Positions 1 through 8,527 of a stretch of 64,000 bases of DNA are shown here, one piece after another (position 1 is the first letter of the stretch; every line of letters starts with the position of its first letter). The stretch is taken from contig NZ_JAUSYD010000001.1 in assembly GCF_030816615.1 (NCBI RefSeq), positions 2,790,001-2,854,000 on the forward strand. The letters are read 5' to 3'. The translations under genes and the position numbers were made by a program. The stretch comes from Streptomyces sp. B1I3 (GTDB lineage Bacteria; Actinomycetota; Actinomycetes; Streptomycetales; Streptomycetaceae). The notes under the pieces are model-generated. The model saw only the letters and a program-made list of their open reading frames with translations, was not told the DNA's origin and searched no databases.

Positions 1-1
1 C

Positions 2-223
2 GGCGGGCTCGTGCGGCAACTGGAGGGTCCCGGCGAGGTGGTCGACTGCGAGGGCAGCGCTCCGTGCCCCCTGCGTTCGGCCTGCCGGCTGCGCACCGCA
101 CTTCGCCGGGCCGAAGAGGCCTTCTACTCCTCCCTCGACCCGGTCACGGTCGCCGATCTCGTCTCCTCACCCACCGGACCGCTGCTGCTCGGCATCAGCG
201 CCGCACGGCCCGTCCCCGGCTGA
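2..223 (+). CDS. nsrR: NsrR-type Rrf2 family regulator, C-terminal part (5' cut by window)
   Basis: Only the last 73 residues are inside the window. They carry the cysteine cluster CEGSAPCPLRSAC (C-x5-C-x5-C), which in Rrf2 proteins of the NsrR group binds a [4Fe-4S] cluster that reacts with nitric oxide. The winged-helix DNA-binding part lies before base 1. The gene points at a flavohemoglobin that starts 240 bases downstream, the usual NsrR target, and a matching palindrome-like site lies between the two. The family call rests on the Cys spacing and on this neighbour. Other Rrf2 members such as IscR have a similar cluster, so context decides. Confidence 0.8.
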   Translation, partial: GGLVRQLEGPGEVVDCEGSAPCPLRSACRLRTALRRAEEAFYSSLDPVTVADLVSSPTGPLLLGISAARPVPG

Positions 224-314
224 TCCGCCGATCCGGCGCGCACGCGACCGCGCGCCGATTCCGCGTCGCCGATTCCGTGCTCCGATGCCGTGCTCCGATG
301 CCCGTGCGCCCGAT

Positions 315-337
315 AATTGGTATTCAATATGCACATT
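315..337. promoter_or_regulatory. Candidate NsrR operator upstream of hmp
   Basis: This is an 11-1-11 imperfect inverted repeat with left arm AATTGGTATTC and right arm ATATGCACATT. It is much more AT-rich than its surroundings. The AATTGGTA arm resembles what I recall of Streptomyces NsrR sites upstream of hmpA genes. It sits about 130 bases before the hmp start codon, so repression of hmp by holo-NsrR is the likely role. Confidence 0.6.
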
Positions 338-464
338 CACGGCCGACCCGTGGGACCGGCCGCATCAGCCGGAACCGCGGCGTCAACCGCCCGCACCGGC
401 CCCGTTCAGGTCCCTCCCGCGGGCCACCTCCACCCATCCCTCCTCCACCCCCAGGAGTCAGCCG

Positions 465-1661
465 ATGCTCTCCGAGACGTCGACAGCCACTGTCCGAGCC
501 ACCCTCCCCGCCGTGGGGGCCGCCATCGCGGAGATCGCGGACCTCTTCTACCGGAAGCTGTTCGCGGCCCACCCGGAGCTGCACCGTGACCTGTTCAACC
601 GTGGCAACCAGGCTTCCGGCGCCCAACGTCAGGCTCTCGCGGGCTCGATCGCCGCCTTCGCCACCCGGCTCGTCGACCACCCGGACACCCGGCCCGACGT
701 GATGCTCGGCCGCATAGCCGGCAAGCACGCCTCGCTCGGCATCACCGCCCCGCAGTACGAGGTCGTGCACACCCACCTCTTCGCGGCCATCGCGGAGGTA
801 CTCGCAGACGCGGTCACCCCCGAGGTCGCCGCGGCATGGGACGAGGTCTACTGGCTGATGGCCAACTCCCTGATCACCATCGAGAACCGGCTGTACGCCC
901 AGCAGGGTGTCGTCGCAGGCGACGTGTGGCGGGAGTGGACGGTGACCTCACGGATCGACGAGACCGCGGACGTGGTCACCTTCCAGATCGAACCCACCGA
1001 CGACGCACCGGCTCCCGGCTTCCGCCCTGGCCAGTACGTCTCCGTACAGGTCGAACTCCCCGACGGGGCGCGTCAGATCCGTCAGTACAGCCTCTCCTGC
1101 GCACCGGGGTCCGCCCTCCGCTCCCTCACCGTGAAGAGGGTGCGGGGCGAGGGGACACCCGAGGGGGAGGTCTCCCGGCACCTGCACGCGCACGTCCGGG
1201 AAGGCAGCCGGCTGCGCGTCTCGGCCCCGTACGGCGATCTTGTGCTCGACGACGGCGACGCACCCCTGCTCCTCGCGTCGGCCGGTATCGGATGCACCCC
1301 GGTCCTGTCGATGCTGCACCACCTGGCAGCCGTGGAGCACCGTTCGCCCGTCACCGTCGTGCACGGCGACCGCTCGCCCGCCGACCACGCCCTGCGCGCC
1401 GACCACGCCCTGCTCACGGGCAAGCTGCACGACGCCACCGCGCACTTCTGGTACGAGAACCCCGGGCCCGGCCACCCCCCGGAGCGGACCGGCCTGGTCG
1501 ACCTGGCCGGTCTTCCCGTCGCGCCGGGGACCCACGCCTACCTCTGCGGTCCCCTGCCGTTCATGCGTGCTGTCCGCTCCCAGCTGCTGGCCGGGGGAGT
1601 CGCTCCGGCCGACATCCACTACGAGGTGTTCGGACCCGACCTGTGGCTCGCCCAGGACTGA
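465..1661 (+). CDS. hmp: Flavohemoglobin, nitric oxide dioxygenase
   Basis: A 398-residue protein of normal Hmp length that oxidises NO to nitrate with O2 and NAD(P)H in the cytoplasm. Residues 1 to about 140 form the globin domain, with a B10 tyrosine at 29 (DLFYRKLF) and the proximal haem histidine near 88 (GKHASLG). About 150-260 is the FAD domain with RQYSLS. The C-terminal NAD domain has GIGCTPVLSML and ends in the typical YEVFGPDLW. The start at 465 has AGGAG at 452-456 and begins MLSETSTATV as family members do. The open frame runs further upstream to 285, but that extension is proline-rich and unlike Hmp. It is probably controlled by the adjacent NsrR. Confidence 0.93.
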   Translation: MLSETSTATVRATLPAVGAAIAEIADLFYRKLFAAHPELHRDLFNRGNQASGAQRQALAGSIAAFATRLVDHPDTRPDVMLGRIAGKHASLGITAPQYEVVHTHLFAAIAEVLADAVTPEVAAAWDEVYWLMANSLITIENRLYAQQGVVAGDVWREWTVTSRIDETADVVTFQIEPTDDAPAPGFRPGQYVSVQVELPDGARQIRQYSLSCAPGSALRSLTVKRVRGEGTPEGEVSRHLHAHVREGSRLRVSAPYGDLVLDDGDAPLLLASAGIGCTPVLSMLHHLAAVEHRSPVTVVHGDRSPADHALRADHALLTGKLHDATAHFWYENPGPGHPPERTGLVDLAGLPVAPGTHAYLCGPLPFMRAVRSQLLAGGVAPADIHYEVFGPDLWLAQD

Positions 1662-1890
1662 GACCCGGTGGACCGAGACCGGTGGACAGAGTTCGGTGTG
1701 TCGAGGCAGGCGGACCGAGGCCCGCGGACCGAAGCCCGTAGCCCGAGGCCCCAAGGGCCTCACAACGCTCGCGAGATGTCCGGATCGGGTCACACATGTC
1801 CCGAACATGTCCGAACCGGTAGCCCGGAGCGCCGCGTTCCGGTACAAGCGCTGTAAGGACACACTCCCCCACGCGCAGAAGGAGTCGGCC

Positions 1891-2481
1891 ATGTCCTCTC
1901 CCATGTCCGCGAGCAACTTCCTCAAGGCCCTGAAGGACGAAGGACTCACCGTCGTCCAGGTGGGCGACTGGCGTACCCACAACCGCAACCACAAGGGCCC
2001 CTGGGGGCCGGTGCACGGCGTGATGCTCCATCACACCGTCACCAAGGGAGCCGCACGCACCGTCGACATCTGCCGTGCCGGTTACGCAGGCCTCCCCGGC
2101 CCGCTGTGCCACGGCGTGATCACCAAGGACGGCAGGGTCCACCTGGTCGGCTACGGCCGCGCCAACCACGCCGGACTCGGCGACGACGACGTCCTGCGGG
2201 CCGTCATCGGCGAGAAGCGCCTTCCGTCGGACAACGAGGCCAACACCGACGGGAACAGGCACTTCTACGGGTTCGAGTGCGAGAACCTCGGCGACGGGGA
2301 CGATCCCTGGCCCGCCGTCCAGCTCGAAGCCATCGAGAAGGCCGCGGCCGCGGTCTGCCGGTTCCACCACTGGGACGCCCCCTCTGTCATCGGGCACCGG
2401 GAGTGGCAGCCCGGCAAGGTCGATCCGCGGGGCTTCTCGATGAACGGCATGCGCACCCGGATCCACGACCGCCTCAAGTAG
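1891..2481 (+). CDS. N-acetylmuramoyl-L-alanine amidase, Amidase_2/PGRP fold
   Basis: The 196-residue protein consists almost entirely of an Amidase_2 (PGRP-like) domain that would cleave the lactyl-amide bond of peptidoglycan. Zinc ligands are visible in VMLHHTVT and in IGHREWQPGKVDP. The start at 1891 is preceded by AAGGAG at 1880-1885. There is no signal peptide, so it may act on cytoplasmic muropeptides, leave by another route, or be a phage-lysin-like remnant. No holin or phage gene is nearby. It stands alone between hmp and the PLP enzyme, both on the same strand. Confidence 0.85.
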   Translation: MSSPMSASNFLKALKDEGLTVVQVGDWRTHNRNHKGPWGPVHGVMLHHTVTKGAARTVDICRAGYAGLPGPLCHGVITKDGRVHLVGYGRANHAGLGDDDVLRAVIGEKRLPSDNEANTDGNRHFYGFECENLGDGDDPWPAVQLEAIEKAAAAVCRFHHWDAPSVIGHREWQPGKVDPRGFSMNGMRTRIHDRLK

Positions 2482-2518
2482 TCCCTCGGAGGTCCACCGG
2501 CATCCCCGGCGGACCACA

Positions 2519-3421
2519 ATGGAACACATGCACCACGAAGCGCCCGACCTCTCCCGGCTGCAGCCGGTCCTGCCGTCGCCCCTGCAGCCGGCCGAGGACG
2601 AGCGTTTCGCGCGCCACGGCGTGACCCTGCTGCTCAAGCGCGACGACCTGATCCACCAGGACCTGCCGGGAAACAAGTGGCGCAAGCTCGCCCCCAACCT
2701 GCGGGCCGCCTCCGGCCGGACCGTGCTGACCTTCGGCGGGGCCTACTCCAACCATCTGCGTGCCACGGCCGCCGCCGGACGCCTGCTCGGCTTCCCCACC
2801 GTGGGCGTCGTGCGCGGCGACGAGCTGGCCCACCGACCGCTGAACCCCTCACTCGCCCGCTGCGCGGCCGACGGCATGCGCCTGCACTTCATCGACCGCG
2901 CCACGTACCGCTCGAAGACATCTCCCGGGGTCCTGGACGGCCTGCTGCGCCTCTTCGGGGACTGTCTGGTCGTCCCGGAGGGCGGCAGCAACGCCCTCGC
3001 CGCACAGGGCTGCACAGCGCTCGGCCACGAGTTGCGCGAGCAGGGGGGCACCGTCGCCGTCGCCGTCGGCACGGGCGGCACCCTGGCGGGGCTGGCGGCC
3101 GGCCTCGCACCGGGCCAGCGCGCCCTCGGGGTTCCGGTCCTGCGTGGCGGCTTCCTGGCGGACGCGGTGCGCGACCTGCAGCGCGAGGCGTTCGGGGCGC
3201 CCGCCGGACGGTGGACCCTGGACGAACGCTTCCACTTCGGCGGCTACGCGCGTACGACACCGGAGCTGCACGCCTTCGCCGACGACTTCGAGGACCGCCA
3301 CGGCCTGGCCGTCGAACGGCTCTACGTCGCGAAACTGCTGTACGCGCTGGTGAGCCTCCTCGACGAGGGGTTCTTCGCCCCGGGATCCACCGTGACCGCG
3401 GTCGTCACCGGACGGCCCTGA
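2519..3421 (+). CDS. PLP-dependent ACC deaminase / D-cysteine desulfhydrase family enzyme
   Basis: 300 residues of fold-type II PLP enzyme. The PLP lysine lies in LPGNKWRKLAPNL, followed by FGGAYSNHLRATAA and a phosphate-binding glycine loop (VAVGTGGTLAGLAAG). The closest families are 1-aminocyclopropane-1-carboxylate deaminase and D-cysteine desulfhydrase, which cannot be separated reliably without aligning the substrate-binding tyrosine and serine positions. There is an in-frame ATG at 2528 as an alternative start. It follows the amidase by 37 bases and could be cotranscribed. Its physiological substrate is not shown by context. Confidence 0.82.
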   Translation: MEHMHHEAPDLSRLQPVLPSPLQPAEDERFARHGVTLLLKRDDLIHQDLPGNKWRKLAPNLRAASGRTVLTFGGAYSNHLRATAAAGRLLGFPTVGVVRGDELAHRPLNPSLARCAADGMRLHFIDRATYRSKTSPGVLDGLLRLFGDCLVVPEGGSNALAAQGCTALGHELREQGGTVAVAVGTGGTLAGLAAGLAPGQRALGVPVLRGGFLADAVRDLQREAFGAPAGRWTLDERFHFGGYARTTPELHAFADDFEDRHGLAVERLYVAKLLYALVSLLDEGFFAPGSTVTAVVTGRP

Positions 3422-3440
3422 GCACGGCGGCGGGAGTCTT

Positions 3441-5042
3441 CTACTCCCCGTCCGACTCCCGGTAGGCCGCGGCCTCTTCCAGGTCCAGCCTGCGCAGCAG
3501 GGCACGCAGCATCTCGTCGTCGATGCGCCGCTCGTCCCGGAGGCGGACGAAGACCTCGCGTTCGGCGTCGATCATCTCCCGGGCCAGCCGCCGGTAGGTG
3601 TCGTCCGCCGACTCCCCCGTGAGCGGGTCGGCCGCGCCGAGCCGTTCCCAGACGGCGTTGCGCCGTCGTTCCATCACCGTGCGCAACCGGTCCGCGAGCG
3701 GTCCGGGCAGCGTGTTGCCCGGTGCGGCCAGCAGCTGGTCCAGCCGCGCCTCCGCGGCCGCGGACGCCTCGCTCTGCGCCTGCGCCTCGGCCAGCGTCTC
3801 GGCCTGCGCGTCGCGCCCCGGGAGCTTCAGGACGCGCACCAGCAGGGGGAGCGTGAGTCCTTGGACGACCAGCGTCCCGATCACCGTCGTGAAGGTCAGG
3901 AACAGCACCAGGTTGCGGGCGGGGAATCCCTCCCCGTCATGCGTGACCATGGGGATGGAGAAGGCGATGGCGAGCGAGACGACGCCCCGCATGCCGGCCC
4001 ACCCCACGATCAGGGGCGAGCTCCACGGCATCGCGGGCTCGCGTTCCCTGATGCGGCGCGAGAGCCACAGAGGCAGGTAGGTCGCCGGGTAGACCCAGAC
4101 GAAGCGCACCACGACGACGGCGACGAAGACGGCGACCGCGTACCCGAACGCCTGGGTGACACCGTAGGTACCGAGCCCTCTGAGCACGAAGGGCAGCTGC
4201 AGTCCGATGAGGGCGAACACCGCGGACTCCAGGATGAACGCGACCATCTTCCAGACGGCCGCCTCCTGGAGCCGGGTCGCGAAGTCGACCTGCCACGAGC
4301 GGTGTCCCAGGTAGAGCGCGACGACGACCACGGCGAGCACCCCGGAGGCATGCACCCGCTCCGCCGCCGCGTAGGCGACGAAGGGGATCAGCAGGGACAG
4401 GGTGTTCTGGAGCAGCGCTTCCCTGAGGTGCGTACGCAGCCAGTGCAGGGGCACCATCAGCACCAGGCCGACGCCGACGCCGCCGACCGCGGCCAGCAGG
4501 AACTCCCCGATTCCGGCGCCCCAGCTCATCCCCTCCCCGACGGCTGCCGCGAGCGCCACCTTGAAGGCGGTGATCGCGGTGGCGTCGTTCACGAGGGACT
4601 CGCCCTGGAGGATGGTGGTGACCCGTGCGGGCAGCCCGACCCGGCGGGCGATCGCCGCGGCCGTGACGGCGTCCGGCGGGGCGATCACCGCCCCGAGCAC
4701 CAGCGCGGCGGTCAGCGGCAGGTCCGGCACGACCAGGTAGGCCAGCCAGCCGACGGCGAAGGTCGCGAACAGCACGTACCCCACCGAGAGCAGCGCGACC
4801 GGCCGCAGATTGGCCCGCAGGTCGAGGTAGGAGCTGTCGACCGCGGCGGTGTGGAGCAGCGGCGGCAGCAGCAGGGGCAGCACGATGTGCGCGTCCAGCG
4901 TGTACGTGGGCACGCCCGGCAGGTACGAGGCCAGCAGGCCGACGGCGACCAGCAGCAGCGGCGCGGGCACCGGCGTGCGCCGCGCGGCACCGGCGACCGC
5001 GGCGCTGGCCGCGACCAGGGCCACCAGCGGCAATGCGTCCAT
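3441..5042 (-). CDS. Na+/H+ antiporter, CPA1 family
   Basis: 533 residues: about 12 membrane segments in the first 390, then a charged cytoplasmic tail with a long helix (roughly 410-530, rich in Glu, Arg and Ala). The conserved core reads VIAPPDAVTAAAIARR and LQGESLVNDATAITAF, the ion-binding region of NhaP/NHE-type exchangers. It would swap cytoplasmic Na+ (or K+) for protons. The gene is divergent from the UBP zinc-finger gene, with 35 bases between the two starts, so they share a promoter region. Location beside a SigH-type osmotic-stress locus fits a role in ion homeostasis, but that link is inferred. Confidence 0.88.
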   Translation of the reverse strand: MDALPLVALVAASAAVAGAARRTPVPAPLLLVAVGLLASYLPGVPTYTLDAHIVLPLLLPPLLHTAAVDSSYLDLRANLRPVALLSVGYVLFATFAVGWLAYLVVPDLPLTAALVLGAVIAPPDAVTAAAIARRVGLPARVTTILQGESLVNDATAITAFKVALAAAVGEGMSWGAGIGEFLLAAVGGVGVGLVLMVPLHWLRTHLREALLQNTLSLLIPFVAYAAAERVHASGVLAVVVVALYLGHRSWQVDFATRLQEAAVWKMVAFILESAVFALIGLQLPFVLRGLGTYGVTQAFGYAVAVFVAVVVVRFVWVYPATYLPLWLSRRIREREPAMPWSSPLIVGWAGMRGVVSLAIAFSIPMVTHDGEGFPARNLVLFLTFTTVIGTLVVQGLTLPLLVRVLKLPGRDAQAETLAEAQAQSEASAAAEARLDQLLAAPGNTLPGPLADRLRTVMERRRNAVWERLGAADPLTGESADDTYRRLAREMIDAEREVFVRLRDERRIDDEMLRALLRRLDLEEAAAYRESDGE

Positions 5043-5077
5043 CTCACCGTCCTCGCATCCGACGTAACGTGGCCATC

Positions 5078-5338
5078 ATGAGTGAGTGCCTGCATGTTCT
5101 CGAAATGCCGCGCCCCGAACCCGCCCCGCTCAGCGAGACCTGCCTGGAGTGCCTGGCGGCGGGCAGCCACCCGGTGCAGCTGCGGCTCTGCCTGTCCTGC
5201 GGCCACGTCGGGTGCTGCGATTCGTCGCCCCTGAAGCACGCCACGGCACACTTCAGGGAGACGGGTCATCCGCTGATGCGAAGCTTCGAACGCGGCGAGA
5301 CCTGGCGCTGGTGCTTCGAGGACGGTTCGATCGTCTGA
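5078..5338 (+). CDS. UBP-type zinc finger protein
   Basis: An 86-residue protein that is essentially one ZnF-UBP domain. Cysteine and histidine ligands follow the family order: the first His near residue 6, C-x2-C (CLEC), C-x2-C (CLSC), then GHVGCCDSS and paired histidines in HATAHFRETGHP. In eukaryotes the domain binds ubiquitin C-termini. In actinobacteria its partner is unknown, and it often sits next to CPA1 antiporters, as here. The start at 5078 was chosen because it begins MSECLHV; an upstream in-frame ATG at 5033 would overlap the antiporter start. It may be the first gene of a transcript into the anti-sigma and sigma genes. Confidence 0.82.
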   Translation: MSECLHVLEMPRPEPAPLSETCLECLAAGSHPVQLRLCLSCGHVGCCDSSPLKHATAHFRETGHPLMRSFERGETWRWCFEDGSIV

Positions 5339-5569
5339 CGTCTGGGTACGTCAAACCGGCGCCGGTTCTTCGCAATTGACAGCCGCAGACCTCTAGCCAC
5401 TGTGCGTACATATGTGCTTACCATGAGTGACGAGCGGGGATGAGCTCTCCGCGACACGGCATCATGGGTCGCGATAGCGTCGCCGGACCACAGAACCGAC
5501 GACGGACCGCATGGCCCCGGGCACTCGTCCCGGAGCCTCGAACGAGTTTGTGCCACCTTGGAGGTGAGG
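5339..5569 (+). promoter_or_regulatory. Upstream region of the anti-sigma/sigma operon
   Basis: The 231 bases hold a perfect 14-bp palindrome AACCGGCGCCGGTT (5354-5367), possibly the stem of a terminator for the zinc-finger gene or an operator. There is also a good -35 hexamer TTGACA at 5376-5381, with only a weak -10 (CACTGT, 5398-5403). The related S. coelicolor sigH operon is known to have several stress- and development-controlled promoters. I could not place those individually here. Confidence 0.35.
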
Positions 5570-5983
5570 GTGTCCCAGATCGCAGGCGAGCCCGGGAGCC
5601 AGGACTTCGTTGAGGTCCGACTGCCCGCTGCGGGTGCCTACCTGTCGGTGCTGCGTACGGCCACGGCCGGTCTCGCAGCGCGCTTGGACTTCACTCTCGA
5701 CGAGATCGAGGACCTGCGCATCGCCGTCGACGAGGCCTGCGCGATCCTGCTCCAGCAGGCCGTGCCGGGTTCCGTCCTCAGTTGCGTCTTCCGCCTCGTG
5801 GAGGATTCCCTCGAAGTGACCGTGTCGGCACCCACGACCGACGGCCGCGCCCCCGAGCGGGACACCTTCGCCTGGACGGTGCTCTCCGCACTGGCCGGCA
5901 AGGTCGAATCGACGGTCGCCGACGACCGTACGGTCAGCATCAGCCTCTACAAGCAGCGCGGCGCGGGACCCGGGCCGGCGTGA
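5570..5983 (+). CDS. Anti-sigma factor, RsbW-like serine kinase (PrsH/UshX type)
   Basis: 137 residues with a GHKL-type ATPase/kinase fold: helix with IEDLRIAVDEACAILL (N-box region) and the C-terminal strands of an HATPase_c domain. Such proteins hold sigma-B-type factors inactive and release them by partner switching with an anti-anti-sigma factor. The GTG at 5570 has GGAGG at 5560-5564. An in-frame TTG at 5558 is less likely. The stop overlaps the GTG of the sigma gene by four bases (GTGA), so the pair is translationally coupled. Place and neighbours match the S. coelicolor anti-sigma-H gene called prsH, rsbH or ushX. No anti-anti-sigma gene is adjacent. Confidence 0.85.
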   Translation: MSQIAGEPGSQDFVEVRLPAAGAYLSVLRTATAGLAARLDFTLDEIEDLRIAVDEACAILLQQAVPGSVLSCVFRLVEDSLEVTVSAPTTDGRAPERDTFAWTVLSALAGKVESTVADDRTVSISLYKQRGAGPGPA

Positions 5984-6933
5984 GCGACGGGAACGGGGAC
6001 GGTCCTGTGCGGGACGAGACGATCCGGTCCGGGGCGGTGCGCCCAGCAGCCGTCCCGGAGCAGCAGGCCCGGCCGCATCCGGTGGACGGTGCGGACGGGA
6101 CGCAAGGCCGTACGGTCGCGGTGGAGCAGTCGCAGGCGGAGCGGGCGGGCCAGATGAGCGAGCACGGGCACCACGAGCCACATGACCGCAGCGGGGCGCG
6201 GGCCCTCTTCATAGAGCTGCGGGAGCTTCCCGACGGCTCGGCGGAGAAGGCCGAGTTGCGCAACCGGCTGGTGCGGATGCATCTGCCGCTCGTGGAGCAC
6301 CTGGCCCGCCGGTTCCGTAACCGCGGGGAGCCCCTGGACGACCTGACCCAGGTCGCCACGATCGGGCTCATCAAGTCGGTCGACCGGTTCGACCCGGACC
6401 GCGGGGTCGAGTTCTCCACGTACGCGACACCCACGGTCGTCGGTGAGATCAAGCGCCACTTCCGCGACAAGGGGTGGGCGGTGCGGGTTCCTCGCCGCCT
6501 CCAGGAGCTTCGGCTGTCGCTGACCACGGCCACCGCCGAGCTCTCCCAGCAGCACGGCCGCTCCCCGACGGTGCACGAACTGGCGGAGCGGCTGGGCATC
6601 TCCGAGGAAGAGGTCCTGGAGGGCCTGGAATCGGCCAATGCCTACAGCACGCTCTCGCTCGACGTCCCCGACACGGACGACGAGTCGCCCGCCGTCGCGG
6701 ACACCCTGGGCTCCGAGGACGAGGCACTGGAGGGCGTCGAGTACCGCGAGTCGCTCAAACCCCTGCTGGAGGACCTCCCGCCGCGCGAGAAGCGGATCCT
6801 GCTGCTGCGCTTCTTCGGCAACATGACCCAGTCGCAGATCGCGCAGGAGGTCGGCATCTCCCAGATGCACGTCTCCCGCCTCCTGGCCCGTACGCTCGCG
6901 CAGCTGCGTGAGCGCCTCCTCGTCGAGGAGTAG
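5980..6933 (+). CDS. sigH: RNA polymerase sigma factor, SigB/SigF/SigH group
   Basis: The sigma-70 core (about the last 255 residues) has region 2 (LTQVATIGLIKSVDRFD, then FSTYATPTVVGEIKRHFRDK) and a region-4 helix-turn-helix (MTQSQIAQEVGISQMHVSRLL). I assign SigH from its place beside wblE and the coupled anti-sigma gene; SigF and SigB paralogues are very similar in sequence alone. The start is uncertain. GTG 5980 is coupled to the anti-sigma stop (317 residues), GTG 6007 is another choice, ATG 6154 gives 259 residues, and the frame is open back to 5782 inside the anti-sigma gene. S. coelicolor SigH is known to be made in several N-terminally different forms. It likely directs osmotic and developmental stress genes. 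Confidence 0.85.
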   Translation: MSDGNGDGPVRDETIRSGAVRPAAVPEQQARPHPVDGADGTQGRTVAVEQSQAERAGQMSEHGHHEPHDRSGARALFIELRELPDGSAEKAELRNRLVRMHLPLVEHLARRFRNRGEPLDDLTQVATIGLIKSVDRFDPDRGVEFSTYATPTVVGEIKRHFRDKGWAVRVPRRLQELRLSLTTATAELSQQHGRSPTVHELAERLGISEEEVLEGLESANAYSTLSLDVPDTDDESPAVADTLGSEDEALEGVEYRESLKPLLEDLPPREKRILLLRFFGNMTQSQIAQEVGISQMHVSRLLARTLAQLRERLLVEE

Positions 6934-6958
6934 GGCCGCAGGGACCCGGCGGCGGAGT

Positions 6959-7408
6959 TCAGGCCTCGGGGGTCGTCCACGGCCCCCGGATGCCGAGCGC
7001 CCGCGTGGTCGCCGGGTTGAACAGCAGGACGAGCGCCGTCACGGCGACGGCGGCGAGGACGATGCCCGCGGGGATCAGCGCGCCCTGTGCCCGCAGCAGC
7101 GTCCAGGCCACGGGCAGGGCCATGATCTGCGTGATCAGCGCGGGCCCCCGGCTCCAGCTGCGCCGGCGCAGGAGCCCGCGGGCCGCGAGGAGCGGGATCA
7201 GGCCGAGGGCGATCAGCGTGAGTCCGCCCATCTCGGCCTGCTGGGGGCTGTCGGGCCGGCCGAGCAGCCCCATGACCAGCATGTAGACACCACCGATGGC
7301 GAGCGCGGCGCCTTCGAGTGCGGTGAGTCCGGCCAGGGCCGTGATCCGGGCCGGCTTCTCCGGGCCGGCCGGGGGCGACGAAGCGGGCGTGTTCTGCTGA
7401 GTGCTCAC
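6959..7408 (-). CDS. Small integral membrane protein, unknown function
   Basis: 149 residues with a polar N-terminal tail (about 25 residues rich in Pro, Ser and Gln) followed by four hydrophobic stretches of membrane-spanning length, including AALAIGGVYMLVMGLLG and the last one before NPATTRALG. No catalytic motif is seen. The start is GTG at 7406-7408. It is convergent with the sigma gene (25 bases apart) and divergent from the lipid kinase. This kind of protein is common in Streptomyces and I cannot give it a function. Confidence 0.7.
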   Translation of the reverse strand: MSTQQNTPASSPPAGPEKPARITALAGLTALEGAALAIGGVYMLVMGLLGRPDSPQQAEMGGLTLIALGLIPLLAARGLLRRRSWSRGPALITQIMALPVAWTLLRAQGALIPAGIVLAAVAVTALVLLFNPATTRALGIRGPWTTPEA

Positions 7409-7558
7409 ACCTTTCAGACTGGCATCCCGGCCCGCCGAAAGCGAAGCCGGGTCCTCCCTCCGGCATGCCGGACAGGGTTGGTCACGCTGCGTGAGGTGCG
7501 GTGGACGTAAAGGATCAGGACTTCAGGCCGGTACCGCGCGGTAGGTACTCTGGCGGGC

Positions 7559-8527
7559 ATGCGCGCACTCCTCGTGGTCAACCCAGCTGCCACCACCACC
7601 AGCGCGCGGACGCGTGACGTCCTCATCCACGCCCTGGCGAGCGAGATGAAGCTCGAAGCCGTGACCACGGAATACCGGGGGCACGCCCGGGACCTGGGCC
7701 GACGGGCCGCCGATGCCGACGACATCGACCTGGTGGTCGCCCTCGGCGGCGACGGCACGGTCAACGAGGTGGTCAACGGGTTGCTGCACAGAGGCCCCGA
7801 CGTGGACAGCCTGCCGAGCCTCGCCGTCGTCCCCGGTGGCTCCACGAATGTCTTCGCGCGCGCCCTGGGGATCCCCAACGACGCCGTCGAGGCGACCGGC
7901 GCCATCCTGGACGCCCTCGCCGCCCGGAGCGAGCGGACGGTGGGGCTCGGTCTCGCAGCCGGCACCCCGGGCACGCCGGACGAAGCCGTCCCGCAACGCT
8001 GGTTCACCTTCTGCGCGGGGCTCGGGTTCGACGCGGGCGTGATCGGCCGGGTCGAACAGAAGCGCGAGCTGGGCAAACGCTCAACCCATGCGCTGTATGT
8101 GCGTCAGGTGGTCCGGCAGTTCCTCGGGGAGCCGCACCGGCGCAACGGCCTGATCACCCTGGAGGTCCCCGGCCAGGAGCCGGTGACCGACCTCGCCCTG
8201 TCGATAATCTGCAACACCGCCCCCTGGACCTACCTGGGGAATCGTCCTATATACGCCTCCCCGAAGGCGTCGTTCGACAGCGCCCTGGACATCCTCGGGC
8301 TGAAGCGTCTGTCCACCCCTGCGGTGACCCGGTACGCCACCCAGCTGCTCACTTCGAGCCCCGAGAAGGGCCCGCACGGCAAGCACGCGGTCTCCCTCCA
8401 CGACCTCACCGACTTCACCTTGCATTCGAAGGCGCCGCTGCCCTTCCAGATGGACGGCGACCACTTGGGACTGCGTACGAGCGTGACGTTCACAGGCGTA
8501 CGCCGTGCACTGCGTGTGATTGTGTGA
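7559..8527 (+). CDS. Diacylglycerol/sphingosine kinase family lipid kinase
   Basis: 322 residues of the DAGK catalytic family (YegS/DgkB type). The nucleotide-binding motif GGDGTVNEVVNGLL lies near residues 64-77 and a second conserved motif PGGSTNVFARALG near 97-109. The C-terminal domain ends FQMDGDHLGL, the usual acidic and glycine signature. It would phosphorylate diacylglycerol or a similar lipid at the inner membrane face and feed phosphatidate back into phospholipid synthesis. It stands alone, 323 bases before wblE on the same strand. Confidence 0.85.
   Translation: MRALLVVNPAATTTSARTRDVLIHALASEMKLEAVTTEYRGHARDLGRRAADADDIDLVVALGGDGTVNEVVNGLLHRGPDVDSLPSLAVVPGGSTNVFARALGIPNDAVEATGAILDALAARSERTVGLGLAAGTPGTPDEAVPQRWFTFCAGLGFDAGVIGRVEQKRELGKRSTHALYVRQVVRQFLGEPHRRNGLITLEVPGQEPVTDLALSIICNTAPWTYLGNRPIYASPKASFDSALDILGLKRLSTPAVTRYATQLLTSSPEKGPHGKHAVSLHDLTDFTLHSKAPLPFQMDGDHLGLRTSVTFTGVRRALRVIV

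Noticed and set aside
1891..2481. Prophage endolysin module
   Set aside because: The amidase has no signal peptide, but no holin, tail or integrase gene lies within several kilobases.
3861..5081. Long plus-strand open frame opposite the antiporter gene
   Set aside because: Composition (Arg, Gly, Asp, His and Gln without hydrophobic core) is that of an antisense shadow; the minus strand encodes a clear CPA1 antiporter.
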